A stretch of 64,000 bases of DNA from assembly GCF_021044825.1 (NCBI RefSeq), contig NZ_JAJNOC010000001.1:372001-436000 (forward strand), in the 5' to 3' direction. This document shows, one piece after another, positions 42,435 through 50,356 of the stretch. Position numbers and translations under genes: made by a program. The notes beneath the pieces were generated by a model. The model did no database searches, was not told where the DNA came from, and saw only the letters and a program-made list of their open reading frames with translations. Each line of letters starts with the position of its first letter. Within the stretch, counting starts at the first letter, position 1. Origin of the DNA: Massilia phyllostachyos (lineage in GTDB: Bacteria > Pseudomonadota > Gammaproteobacteria > Burkholderiales > Burkholderiaceae_D).

Positions 42435-42647
42435 ATGAGCATTCGAGACGGTATCTTCACCACGGTAGCAGTCGCCCTGAGCGGGGTCGCGCTGGCAGGC
42501 CTGCTGGCGACCGACGCGTACTCGCAGGCCGCCGGCGCGGAAGCGCGCGGCCTGAAGGCGCTCTCGATGCAGGTCGAACTGGGCAGCGAAGCCTGCCTCG
42601 ACGATTCGGACGGCCACCTGGCCGCCGCGCCGAAAGGGGCTGTTTGA
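42435..42647 (+). CDS. small secreted/anchored protein in the efflux operon, uncharacterised
   Basis: 70 residues, not recognised. It begins MSIRDGIFTTVAVALSGVAL, a signal peptide or single membrane anchor, with a possible cleavage at AYSQA-A. The rest is short, hydrophilic and weakly acidic with one Cys. GGAG is 6 bases before the ATG, and TGATG overlap links it to the following hydrolase, so it is probably translated. No such gene is part of the ceo/bpe description I know. It may be lineage-specific. Confidence 0.6.
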   Translation: MSIRDGIFTTVAVALSGVALAGLLATDAYSQAAGAEARGLKALSMQVELGSEACLDDSDGHLAAAPKGAV

Positions 42648-43489
42648 TGAGCGCGGTGCTCGACGACGTCCAGAGCACGGTCGACGTGCGCGAGCTCGAG
42701 GTCGGCGGCGCCGAAGGCCCGCTGGCGGCGCGCCTCTACCTGTCGAAGGCGCCCGGCGCGCCGGCCAAGCGCGACACCCTGGTCGTGTTCTTCCACGGCG
42801 GCGGCTTCGTCTCGGGCGACCTGCAGGAAGCCGACGAATTCCTGCGCTACCTGACCGAGTGCGACGCCAGCCGCGCCGTGCTGGCCTCGAACTACACGCT
42901 GGCCACCGTGAAGCCGTTCCCGGCCGCGGTGGAAGACGCCCATGCCGTGCTGCTGTGGGCGAACAAGCACAAGGCGAAGCTGGGCTGGTCCGGCAAGAAG
43001 CTGGTGGTGGCCGGCATCGAGGCCGGGGCCAACCTGGCGGCCGTCTGCGGCCTGATGGCGCGCGACCGCGCCGCCCCGAAGCTGGCCGGCCAGATCCTGA
43101 TCATGCCGATGCTCGACCCCGGCCTGTCGACCTGCTCGATGCGCCAGATGAACGAATGCCCGGACCGCGAGCACATGACCAATGTCTGCGCCGAAGCCTA
43201 CCGGGGCTACCTGCCGCATGCCGCGGACCGTGCCCACCCGTATGCCTCGCCGCTGCGCTCGACGCGCCTGAAGAACCTGCCGCCGGCCCTGATCCTGTCG
43301 GCCGAGGGCGACCCATTGTGCGACGAGGCCGAACAATACGGCGCCAAACTGATCAACTCCGGCGTGCGCACCACCGTGCGGCGCATGCCGCCCGCGCCCC
43401 TGGCGGAACCGGGCGGGCGCAACGACTGTGCCTGCAAGGTGCACGCGATGGGTGAAATCGCCACCTTCCTGGCCGCCCTGGACCGCTGA
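42647..43489 (+). CDS. LlpE-like alpha/beta hydrolase-fold protein lacking the nucleophile Ser
   Basis: 280 residues of the hormone-sensitive-lipase-like alpha/beta hydrolase fold. The oxyanion motif HGGGF is intact at 50-54 (VVFFHGGGFVSGD). LAGQILIMPMLDPG and ILSAEGDPLCDEAEQYG (D222) are in place. The nucleophile elbow, normally GDSAGG, reads GIEAGA (123-128), so Ser is Glu125. A clear catalytic His is also not obvious near the C-terminus. The lipase-like gene llpE occupies this position in the Burkholderia ceo and bpe efflux loci. A non-catalytic or binding role is possible. It overlaps the 70-residue gene at TGATG. Confidence 0.85.
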   Translation: MSAVLDDVQSTVDVRELEVGGAEGPLAARLYLSKAPGAPAKRDTLVVFFHGGGFVSGDLQEADEFLRYLTECDASRAVLASNYTLATVKPFPAAVEDAHAVLLWANKHKAKLGWSGKKLVVAGIEAGANLAAVCGLMARDRAAPKLAGQILIMPMLDPGLSTCSMRQMNECPDREHMTNVCAEAYRGYLPHAADRAHPYASPLRSTRLKNLPPALILSAEGDPLCDEAEQYGAKLINSGVRTTVRRMPPAPLAEPGGRNDCACKVHAMGEIATFLAALDR

Positions 43490-43619
43490 GCAGCCAGCAC
43501 CGGACCACACAATCCGCTGTCTCCCGAACACCGTGCCGCGTGGCGCGGGGAGGCCCTGTTTTTCCCAAAATTCGCCGCTTCAGCAGCGTCGTGAGGGACT
43601 TCTTCAAGAAAGGTGAGCC

Positions 43620-43676
43620 ATGAAGCATGCAACTACAGCCAGCCGGCCTGGCCACCCGCGCGCCATGCGCTGTTGA
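43620..43676 (+). CDS. candidate 18-residue leader peptide upstream of the efflux genes
   Basis: ATG to TGA encodes MKHATTASRPGHPRAMRC, with AAAGGTGAG 3-9 bases upstream as a plausible ribosome site. It ends 55 bp before a hairpin and T-run. Position and size fit a regulatory leader, but it could be a chance frame. Confidence 0.4.
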   Translation: MKHATTASRPGHPRAMRC

Positions 43677-43731
43677 CCCTGGCGCCCTGAGCGGCCCGCG
43701 CCGCTCCCCTACATCGTAACGAATTGGTCAT

Positions 43732-43764
43732 CCACGCCACGCGCGTGGAGAGGGCCTCTTTTTT
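43732..43764 (+). terminator. terminator-like hairpins in the efflux leader
   Basis: CCACGC/GCGTGG (43732-43748) is followed by the palindrome AGAGGGCCTCT (43749-43759) and TTTTTT. An upstream perfect hairpin GAGCGGC/GCCGCTC lies at 43689-43706. It may end the hydrolase transcript or act as an attenuator of the pump genes. Confidence 0.55.
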
Positions 43765-43840
43765 CCTCGCATCCGGATCCGTACCGGACGCGATAGGGAT
43801 TGTTTTGTCTCTTAGTTTGTCACCATAAGAAAGGTTGATC

Positions 43841-45055
43841 ATGAATAACCAACAACGACGGATGGGCACAGTCAAAACGCTCGTGGGCCTGCTGGCCGCC
43901 GCGGGCCTGGCCGGGGCGGTCCTGAACGGCTGCTCCGACGCCAACAGCAAGGATGAACCGAAGGCGGCGGCTGCGGCGCCGGCCGGGCCGCCGGTATCGG
44001 CGGCGATCGTCGTCACGAAGCCAGTCGCCGAGACCCAGGAATTCTCGGGCCGGCTGGAAGCGGTCGAGGTGGTCGAGATCCGTCCGCGCGTGAGCGGCTA
44101 CATCACGGCCGTGAACTTCAAACCGGGCGCCGAAGTCAAGAAGGGCGACGTGCTGTTCGTGATCGACCCGCGTCCCTACCAGGCCGAAGCCGACCGCGCC
44201 GCCGCCGCCGCCGGCGCCGCGCGCGCCAAGGCCGACCTGGCGCGCCTGGAACTGCAGCGCGCCGAGCGCCTGCTGGCGGACAAGGCGATCGCCCAGCGCG
44301 AGTTCGACGAGCGCGCCAGCGTGCAGAAGGAACTCGACGCCGGCGCCCGCGCCGCGCAAGCCCAGTCCGAGGCCGCACGCCTGAACCTGTCGTACACCCG
44401 CATCACCGCGCCGATCGACGGCCGCGTCTCGAAAGCCGAGATCACCCTCGGCAACCTGGTCGACGGCAGCGCCGTCCTGACCTCGGTCGTGTCGACGGAC
44501 CGCATCTACGCCAGCTTCGACGGCGACGAAGAAACCTACCTGCGCGTCGGCAGCCGTGTCCAGCGCGGCGCCCCGGCCACCGTGAAGGTCGGCCTGAGCA
44601 GCGAGGAAGGCTTCCCGCACGAAGGCAAGCTGGAATTCGTCGATAACCGCCTCGACGCCGACACCGGCAGCGTGCGCATGCGCGCCACCCTGGCCAATCC
44701 GGACCGCCTCCTGGTGCCGGGCCTGTTCGCCCGCGTGCAGGTCGGTAACGGTGTGGCCAGCGACGCCGTCGTCATCAACGACCGCGCGGTGGGCACCGAC
44801 CAGTCCCGCAAATACGTGGTGGTGGTCGGCGCCGACAGCAAGGCCGAGTACCGTCCGGTCACCCTGGGCCCGGTGGTCGATGGCCTGCGCGTGGTGCGCA
44901 GCGGCCTGAAACCGGGCGAGAAGATCGTCGTCAACGGCCTGCAGCGCGTGCGTCCCGGCGCGCCGGTCACCGCGCAGATCGTGCCGATGGACGCCGTGGC
45001 CGCAGCGGCCGCCGCGAAAGCCGGCACGCAAGTCGCCCTGAATACGAAGGAGTAA
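43841..45055 (+). CDS. RND efflux periplasmic adaptor (CeoA/MexE type lipoprotein)
   Basis: A 404-residue membrane-fusion protein. The lipobox LNGC gives an acylated Cys31. The lipoyl half-motifs are EFSGRLEAVEVVEIRPRVSGYI and FKPGAEVKKGDVLFVIDPRPY. A coiled-coil hairpin runs ~100-170. The beta-barrel and membrane-proximal domains follow (LNLSYTRITAPIDGRVSKAEI, then VPGLFARVQVG). The ATG at 43841 follows AAAGG. It bridges the inner-membrane pump encoded 4 bp downstream and the outer-membrane channel. Confidence 0.94.
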   Translation: MNNQQRRMGTVKTLVGLLAAAGLAGAVLNGCSDANSKDEPKAAAAAPAGPPVSAAIVVTKPVAETQEFSGRLEAVEVVEIRPRVSGYITAVNFKPGAEVKKGDVLFVIDPRPYQAEADRAAAAAGAARAKADLARLELQRAERLLADKAIAQREFDERASVQKELDAGARAAQAQSEAARLNLSYTRITAPIDGRVSKAEITLGNLVDGSAVLTSVVSTDRIYASFDGDEETYLRVGSRVQRGAPATVKVGLSSEEGFPHEGKLEFVDNRLDADTGSVRMRATLANPDRLLVPGLFARVQVGNGVASDAVVINDRAVGTDQSRKYVVVVGADSKAEYRPVTLGPVVDGLRVVRSGLKPGEKIVVNGLQRVRPGAPVTAQIVPMDAVAAAAAAKAGTQVALNTKE

Positions 45056-45059
45056 TCCC

Positions 45060-48000
45060 ATGAACTTTTCCCGCTTCTTCGTCGACAAGCCGATCTTCGC
45101 GGTCGTGCTGTCGGTGATCGTCTTCGTGGGCGGCCTGATCTCGATCTTCAAGCTGCCGATTTCCGAGTATCCGGAAGTGGTGCCGCCGTCGGTCGTGGTG
45201 CGCGCCCAGTACCCGGGCGCGAATCCGAAGGTGATCGCCGAGACCGTGGCCGCGCCGTTGGAAGAGCAGATCAACGGCATCGAGGACATGCTCTACATGA
45301 CCTCGCAGAACACCTCGGACGGCGCCCTGGCCCTGACCCTGACCTTCGCGATCGGCACCGACATCGACCGCGCCGAAAGCCAGGTGCAGAACCGGGTGCA
45401 GCGCGCGCTGCCGCGCCTGCCCGAGGAGGTGCGCCAGATCGGCGTCACCACCGTCAAGAGCTCGCCCAACCTGACCATGGTGGTCCACCTGAATTCGCCG
45501 GACGGCCGTTACGACGACCTCTACCTGCGCAACTACGCGGTGCTGAACATCAAGGACCAGCTGGCGCGCCTGAACGGCATGGGCGAAGTCCAGCTGTTCG
45601 GCTCGGGCGACTACGCGATGCGCGTCTGGCTCGATCCGCAAAAGGTCGCGGCGCGTAATCTCACCGCGGGCGACGTCGTCGCCAGCATCCGCGAGCAGAA
45701 CGTGCAGGTCGCGGCCGGCGTCGTCGGCCAGGGCCCGTCCAAGGACGCCGAGTTCCAGCTGACCGTCAACACGCAGGGCCGCCTGTCGAGCGTCGAGGAG
45801 TTCGGCGACATCGTCGTGAAGGCCAATGAAGACGGCGCCGTCACGCGCCTGAAGGACGTCGCGCGCCTGGAGATGGGTTCCAGCTCCTACGCGCTGCGTT
45901 CGCTGCTGAACAACAAGTCGGCGGTCGCGATTCCGATCTTCGAGGCGCCGAACGCCAACGCGCTGCAGCTGTCGACCGACGTGCGCAACACGATGGAAGC
46001 GTTATCCAAAGACTTCCCGGAAGGCGTCGAGTACAGCATCGTGTATGACCCGACCCAGTTCGTGCGCGAGTCGATCGACTCGGTGATCAAGACCCTGCTG
46101 GAAGCCGTGGTGCTGGTCGCGCTGGTCGTGATCGTGTTCCTGCAAACCTGGCGCGCTTCGATCATCCCGCTGCTGGCGGTGCCGGTGTCGGTGGTCGGTA
46201 CCTTCGCTGTGATGCTGATGTTCGGCTTCTCGATCAACACCCTGTCGCTGTTCGGCCTGGTGCTGGCGATCGGTATCGTGGTCGACGACGCCATCGTGGT
46301 GGTGGAGAACGTCGAGCGCAACATCACCAACGGCTTGTCGCCGCATGATGCGACCATCCAGGCCATGAAGGAAGTCTCGGGCCCGATCATCGCGATCGCC
46401 CTGGTGCTGTGCGCGGTGTTCGTGCCGATCGCCTTCGTCGCCGGCCTCACCGGCCAGTTCTACCGCCAGTTCGCCCTGACCATCGCGATTTCGACCGTGA
46501 TCTCGGCCTTCGTGTCCTTGACGCTGGCCCCGGCCCTGTCGGCCGCGCTGCTCAAGGCCCACGATGCGCCGAAGGATGCGCTGACGCGCGGCATGGACAA
46601 GGTGTTCGGCCGCTTCTTCGCCGCCTTCAACCGCTTCTTCAGCCGTTCCTCGCACAAGTACGAGGGCGGCGTGAAGACGGTCCTGCGCCGCAAGACCGCA
46701 ACGCTGGGCGTCTACCTGGCGCTGGGCGTCGCCGCCGTGTTCATGTTCAAGGTGGTGCCGCCGGGCTTCGTGCCGGCCCAGGACAAGGGTTACCTGATCG
46801 GCTTCGCCCAGCTGCCGGACGCCGCTTCGCTCGACCGTACCGATGAAGTGATCCGCAAGATGTCGAGCATCGCCAAGGAAATCCCGGGCGTCGAATCCTC
46901 GATCGCCTTCCCGGGCCTGTCGATCAACGGCTTCACCAATGCGCCGAACGCCGGCATCGTGTTCACCGGCCTGAAACCGTTCGCTGAGCGCAAGGGCCAC
47001 CCGGAGCAGTCGGCCGAAGCCATCGCCGCCGAGATCAACAAGCGCATGGGCGCGGTGGAAGACGCCTTCGTGATGGTGCTGCCGCCGCCGCCGGTGAACG
47101 GCCTGGGCACCACCGGCGGCTTCAAGCTGATGCTGGAAGACCGCGGCAATCTCGGCTACGACGAACTGTATAAAGCCACGCAGGCGCTGCAGATGAAGGC
47201 CTGGGGCACCCCGCAACTGGCCGGCGTGTTCTCGAGCTACCAGATCAACGTGCCGCAGCTGTTCGCGGACGTCGACCGTGTGAAGGCCAAGCAGATGGGC
47301 GTGCCGCTGGCGACCATCTACCAGACCTTGCAGGTGAACCTCGGTTCGCTGTACGTGAACGACTTCAACCAGTTCGGCCGCACCTACCAGGTGCGCGTGC
47401 AGGCCGATGCGCAGTTCCGCTCGCAGCCCGAGCAGATCGCGCAGCTCAAGGTCCGCAACGACAAGGGCGAGATGATCCCGCTGTCGTCGCTGATGCAGGT
47501 GAAGGACAGCTATGGCCCGGACCGCGTCCAGCGCTACAACAACTACGTGGCGGCCGACATCAACGGCGGCGCGGCCCCTGGCGTCTCGTCGGGCCAGGCC
47601 CAGGCCATCATGGAGCAGCTGGCCAAGGAAACCTTGCCGAAAGGGATCGCCTATGAATGGACCGACCTGACCTACCAGGAGATCCTGGCCGGTAACACCA
47701 TGATCTACGTGTTCCCGCTGTGCGTGCTGCTGGTGTTCCTGGTGCTGGCCGCCCAGTATGAAAGCTGGACCCTGCCGCTGGCGGTGATCCTGATCGTGCC
47801 GATGTCGATCCTGTGCGCCCTCATCGGCGTCAAGCTCTCGGGTGGCGACAACAACATCTTCACCCAGATCGCGCTGTTCGTGCTGGTGGGGCTGGCCTCG
47901 AAGAACGCGATCCTGATCGTGGAATTCGCCCGTGAACTGGAAGACCACGGCCGCAGCATCCTCGACGCCGCGCTGGAAGCTTCCCGTCTGCGCCTGCGTC

Positions 48001-48254
48001 CGATCCTGATGACGTCGATCGCCTTCATCATGGGTGTGGTGCCACTGGTGTTCTCGGCCGGCGCCGGCGCCGAGATGCGCCACGCGATGGGTGTGGCGGT
48101 GTTCGCCGGCATGCTGGGCGTGACCTTCTTCGGCCTGTTCCTGACGCCGCTGTTCTACGTCCTGCTGCGCACGTTCGCCAAGCGTTTCGAGAAAAAAGCC
48201 CCGGCCGCCGCTGGTAATAACACGAGCGCACCGAGCCTGGAAGGAGTGCATTGA
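45060..48254 (+). CDS. RND efflux pump inner-membrane transporter (HAE1, CeoB/MexF type)
   Basis: A 1064-residue proton-driven multidrug pump. It starts MNFSRFFVDKPIFAVVLSV. The proton-relay Asp pair is D409-D410 in IGIVVDDAIVVVENVERN. Two large periplasmic loops contain the docking and pore domains, and the 12-helix topology is internally repeated. The late segment LVGLASKNAILIVEFARELED is typical of HAE1 pumps. By context with LlpE and a LysR gene, substrates may include chloramphenicol, trimethoprim and fluoroquinolones as in ceo/bpe pumps, but specificity cannot be read directly. It ends 1 bp before the channel gene. Confidence 0.95.
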   Translation: MNFSRFFVDKPIFAVVLSVIVFVGGLISIFKLPISEYPEVVPPSVVVRAQYPGANPKVIAETVAAPLEEQINGIEDMLYMTSQNTSDGALALTLTFAIGTDIDRAESQVQNRVQRALPRLPEEVRQIGVTTVKSSPNLTMVVHLNSPDGRYDDLYLRNYAVLNIKDQLARLNGMGEVQLFGSGDYAMRVWLDPQKVAARNLTAGDVVASIREQNVQVAAGVVGQGPSKDAEFQLTVNTQGRLSSVEEFGDIVVKANEDGAVTRLKDVARLEMGSSSYALRSLLNNKSAVAIPIFEAPNANALQLSTDVRNTMEALSKDFPEGVEYSIVYDPTQFVRESIDSVIKTLLEAVVLVALVVIVFLQTWRASIIPLLAVPVSVVGTFAVMLMFGFSINTLSLFGLVLAIGIVVDDAIVVVENVERNITNGLSPHDATIQAMKEVSGPIIAIALVLCAVFVPIAFVAGLTGQFYRQFALTIAISTVISAFVSLTLAPALSAALLKAHDAPKDALTRGMDKVFGRFFAAFNRFFSRSSHKYEGGVKTVLRRKTATLGVYLALGVAAVFMFKVVPPGFVPAQDKGYLIGFAQLPDAASLDRTDEVIRKMSSIAKEIPGVESSIAFPGLSINGFTNAPNAGIVFTGLKPFAERKGHPEQSAEAIAAEINKRMGAVEDAFVMVLPPPPVNGLGTTGGFKLMLEDRGNLGYDELYKATQALQMKAWGTPQLAGVFSSYQINVPQLFADVDRVKAKQMGVPLATIYQTLQVNLGSLYVNDFNQFGRTYQVRVQADAQFRSQPEQIAQLKVRNDKGEMIPLSSLMQVKDSYGPDRVQRYNNYVAADINGGAAPGVSSGQAQAIMEQLAKETLPKGIAYEWTDLTYQEILAGNTMIYVFPLCVLLVFLVLAAQYESWTLPLAVILIVPMSILCALIGVKLSGGDNNIFTQIALFVLVGLASKNAILIVEFARELEDHGRSILDAALEASRLRLRPILMTSIAFIMGVVPLVFSAGAGAEMRHAMGVAVFAGMLGVTFFGLFLTPLFYVLLRTFAKRFEKKAPAAAGNNTSAPSLEGVH

Positions 48255-48255
48255 G

Positions 48256-49743
48256 ATGAAAAGCATGATCGCAAAGGGCGTGGCCCCGCTGTTGGCAGCA
48301 TTGCTGCTGACGGCTTGCGCCACCCCCGAATTCAAGCAGCCGGCGGTGGAAACGCCGACCGCCTTCCGTGAATCGCAAGTGCCGACCACCGTGGTGGAAG
48401 GCGTCGACGGCACGCGCTGGAAACCGGCGCAGCCGGCCGAAGCCCAGCCGCGCGGCCAGTGGTGGCTCATCTTCAACGACCCGGCGCTGACCGCGCTGGT
48501 CGATGAAGCGAGCGCCAACAACGCGAACCTAGCGGTGGCCGCCGCCCGCGTGAAGCAGGCGAGGGCGATCGCCGGCATCGCGCAGGCCGACCGCGTGCCC
48601 CAGATCGGCGTCGGCATCGGCGCGCAGCGTGCCCGGCCCTCGGCGCTGGAATCCGGCCTGCCGCAGGGCACGCCGATGCAGCCGGTGACCAGCTACTCGG
48701 CCCAACTGAGCGCCAGCTACGAGGTCGACCTGTTCGGCCGCGTGGCCGCCAATGTGGCGGCGGCGCGCGGCGATGCGGCGACGTCGGAGGCCAACTTCCG
48801 CTCGGTGCTGCTGGCCCTGCAGGCCGATGTGGCCCAGACCTACTTCCGGCTGCGCGCGCTGGACGCCGAACTCGACACCGTGGAACGCACGGTGCGGCTG
48901 CGCGAGGAAAGCGTCAACGTCAACCAGCGCCGCTTCGACCTGGGCGACATCGGCGAATTCGACCTGTCGCGCGCTAGAACCGAGCTGGCCACCGCCCGCG
49001 CCGAGGCCATCGGCCTGCAGCGCGAGCGCGCCAATGCCGAACACGCGCTGGCGGTCCTGCTGGGCAAGCCGGCGTCGAACTACGTCGCCGGCCGCAGCCC
49101 GCTGCTGGACGCGACCGCGCTGCCGACCATTCCAGCCGGCCTGCCGTCCTCGCTGCTGGAGCGCCGCCCCGACATCGTCGCCGCCCAGCGTGCGATGGAA
49201 GCCTCGAACGCCCGCATCGGCGTGGCGCGCGGCGCCATGTTCCCGGCGCTGACCATCAGCGCGGCCGGCGGCGGCGTGGGCGGCGCGTTCTCGGACGTGT
49301 TCCGCTGGAGCAGCCGTTCGTGGGTGCTGGGTCTCTTGACCTCGATGCCGATCATCGACGGCGGCCGTAACCGCGCCAACGTCGAGCGCAGCGAAGCGGT
49401 GCTGGAAGAATCGGTTGGGACCTACCGCCAGAGCGTGCTCACGGCCTTTGCCGAAGTCGAGGACAACCTGGCCGGCCTGCGCATCCTGTCCGGCCAGGCC
49501 GGCGAGATCGACGCCGCCCTGGTCTCGGCGCGCCGCTCGGCCGACCTCGCGCAGAAGCTGTACGACGCCGGCCGCTCCAGCTACCTGGAACTGCTGGATG
49601 CGCAGCGCAACCTGGCGACCGTCGAACGCACCGCGGTCCAGCTGCGCGGCAACCGCGCGGTGACCACCGTGGCCCTGGTCCGCGCGCTCGGCGGCGGCTG
49701 GGATGCCGGTCGCATCGACGGCCAGGCCGTGGCGCAGAACTAA
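48256..49743 (+). CDS. outer-membrane efflux channel lipoprotein (OpcM/OprM/NodT family)
   Basis: A 495-residue TolC-like channel. Signal peptide with lipobox LTAC, Cys21 acylated. Two outer-membrane efflux repeats are visible: WWLIFNDPALTALVDEASANNANLAVAAARVKQARA and SYEVDLFGRVAANVAAARGDA in the first, RRPDIVAAQRAMEASNARIGVARGAMFP and the C-terminal ELLDAQRNLATVERTAVQLRGNRAVTTVALVRALGGGW in the second. It completes the tripartite pump, follows the transporter by 1 bp, and ends before a strong terminator at 49777-49807. Confidence 0.94.
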   Translation: MKSMIAKGVAPLLAALLLTACATPEFKQPAVETPTAFRESQVPTTVVEGVDGTRWKPAQPAEAQPRGQWWLIFNDPALTALVDEASANNANLAVAAARVKQARAIAGIAQADRVPQIGVGIGAQRARPSALESGLPQGTPMQPVTSYSAQLSASYEVDLFGRVAANVAAARGDAATSEANFRSVLLALQADVAQTYFRLRALDAELDTVERTVRLREESVNVNQRRFDLGDIGEFDLSRARTELATARAEAIGLQRERANAEHALAVLLGKPASNYVAGRSPLLDATALPTIPAGLPSSLLERRPDIVAAQRAMEASNARIGVARGAMFPALTISAAGGGVGGAFSDVFRWSSRSWVLGLLTSMPIIDGGRNRANVERSEAVLEESVGTYRQSVLTAFAEVEDNLAGLRILSGQAGEIDAALVSARRSADLAQKLYDAGRSSYLELLDAQRNLATVERTAVQLRGNRAVTTVALVRALGGGWDAGRIDGQAVAQN

Positions 49744-49776
49744 GCTTTACCTCTCCAGGCGTTGTTTTGCCCTTTG

Positions 49777-49807
49777 CGGCGGGTGCGCGAGTACCCGCCG
49801 TTTTTTT
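49777..49807 (+). terminator. intrinsic terminator of the RND operon
   Basis: CGGCGGGT pairs with ACCCGCCG around 8 bases, followed by seven T. It lies 33 bp after the channel-gene stop and just before the glycosylase promoter. Confidence 0.92.
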
Positions 49808-49815
49808 CGTCCCGC

Positions 49816-49821
49816 TACAAT
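49816..49821 (+). promoter_or_regulatory. -10 element of a probably leaderless glycosylase mRNA
   Basis: TACAAT ends 7 bases before the ATG at 49829, so transcription would start at or next to the start codon. No Shine-Dalgarno is present between them. The -35 region overlaps the upstream terminator and is poor. Confidence 0.5.
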
Positions 49822-49828
49822 CGTGGCC

Positions 49829-50356
49829 ATGGCGACTTCTTTCCCGACTCTCACCGGCCTCGCGCCGGTCATCGCGTTTGATACCCGCGTCCTCGTTCTC
49901 GGCAGCTTCCCCGGCGCCGCTTCACTGGCGGCCGGCAAATACTACGCGCACCCGCGCAACCAGTTCTGGCCATTGATTTCGGCAGTGGTCGGGGAAGACC
50001 TGGCGGCGCTGCCCTACGAGGAGCGGCTACCCCGACTGCTGGCGCGCGGCTTTGGCCTGTGGGACGTGCTGGCCGGCTGCGAACGCGAAGGCAGCCTCGA
50101 TTCCGCGATTCGCAAACCGGCCGCCAACGATTTCGAACGCTTGAAGACCCTGTGTCCGCAGCTGGAAACGGTGGGCTTCAACGGCCAGGCATCGGGCAAG
50201 TTCGCGCCGCAGTTTGCGCAGGCCGGCTACCGCACCGTGGTGCTGCCGTCGAGCTCACCCGCGCACATGGCGATGAGCTTCGAGCAGAAACTGGCGGTAT
50301 GGCGCGGATTGGCGCAAGAGCCGGATGCGCCTGTCGTCCAGCCGGCCCTGTTCTGA
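49829..50356 (+). CDS. DNA-deoxyinosine (hypoxanthine) glycosylase, UDG superfamily family 6
   Basis: 175 residues that remove deaminated bases. Motif 1 is VLVLGSFPGAASLAAGKYYAHPRNQFWPLI, with GSFPG (25-29) and the conserved YYAHPRNQFW characteristic of hypoxanthine DNA glycosylases. Motif 2 is LPSSSPAHM. Family members excise hypoxanthine, and some excise uracil. The ATG at 49829 is preceded by TACAAT and has no ribosome site, suggesting leaderless translation. It converges on the TPR lipoprotein gene with no gap. Confidence 0.9.
   Translation: MATSFPTLTGLAPVIAFDTRVLVLGSFPGAASLAAGKYYAHPRNQFWPLISAVVGEDLAALPYEERLPRLLARGFGLWDVLAGCEREGSLDSAIRKPAANDFERLKTLCPQLETVGFNGQASGKFAPQFAQAGYRTVVLPSSSPAHMAMSFEQKLAVWRGLAQEPDAPVVQPALF

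Larger units (their letters stand above)
43490..43840. other. 351-bp leader region between hydrolase and RND pump genes
   Basis: It contains a candidate 18-codon mini-ORF (43620-43676), hairpins at 43638-43652 and 43689-43706, and a terminator-like hairpin with T6 at 43732-43764. A further hairpin, TCCGG/CCGGA, lies near 43771-43787. AAAGG precedes the pump-gene ATG. Confidence 0.6.

Noticed and set aside
46002..48671. 889-codon minus-strand frame opposite the RND transporter
   Set aside because: Low-complexity His/Gln/Arg-rich translation over a highly conserved transporter.
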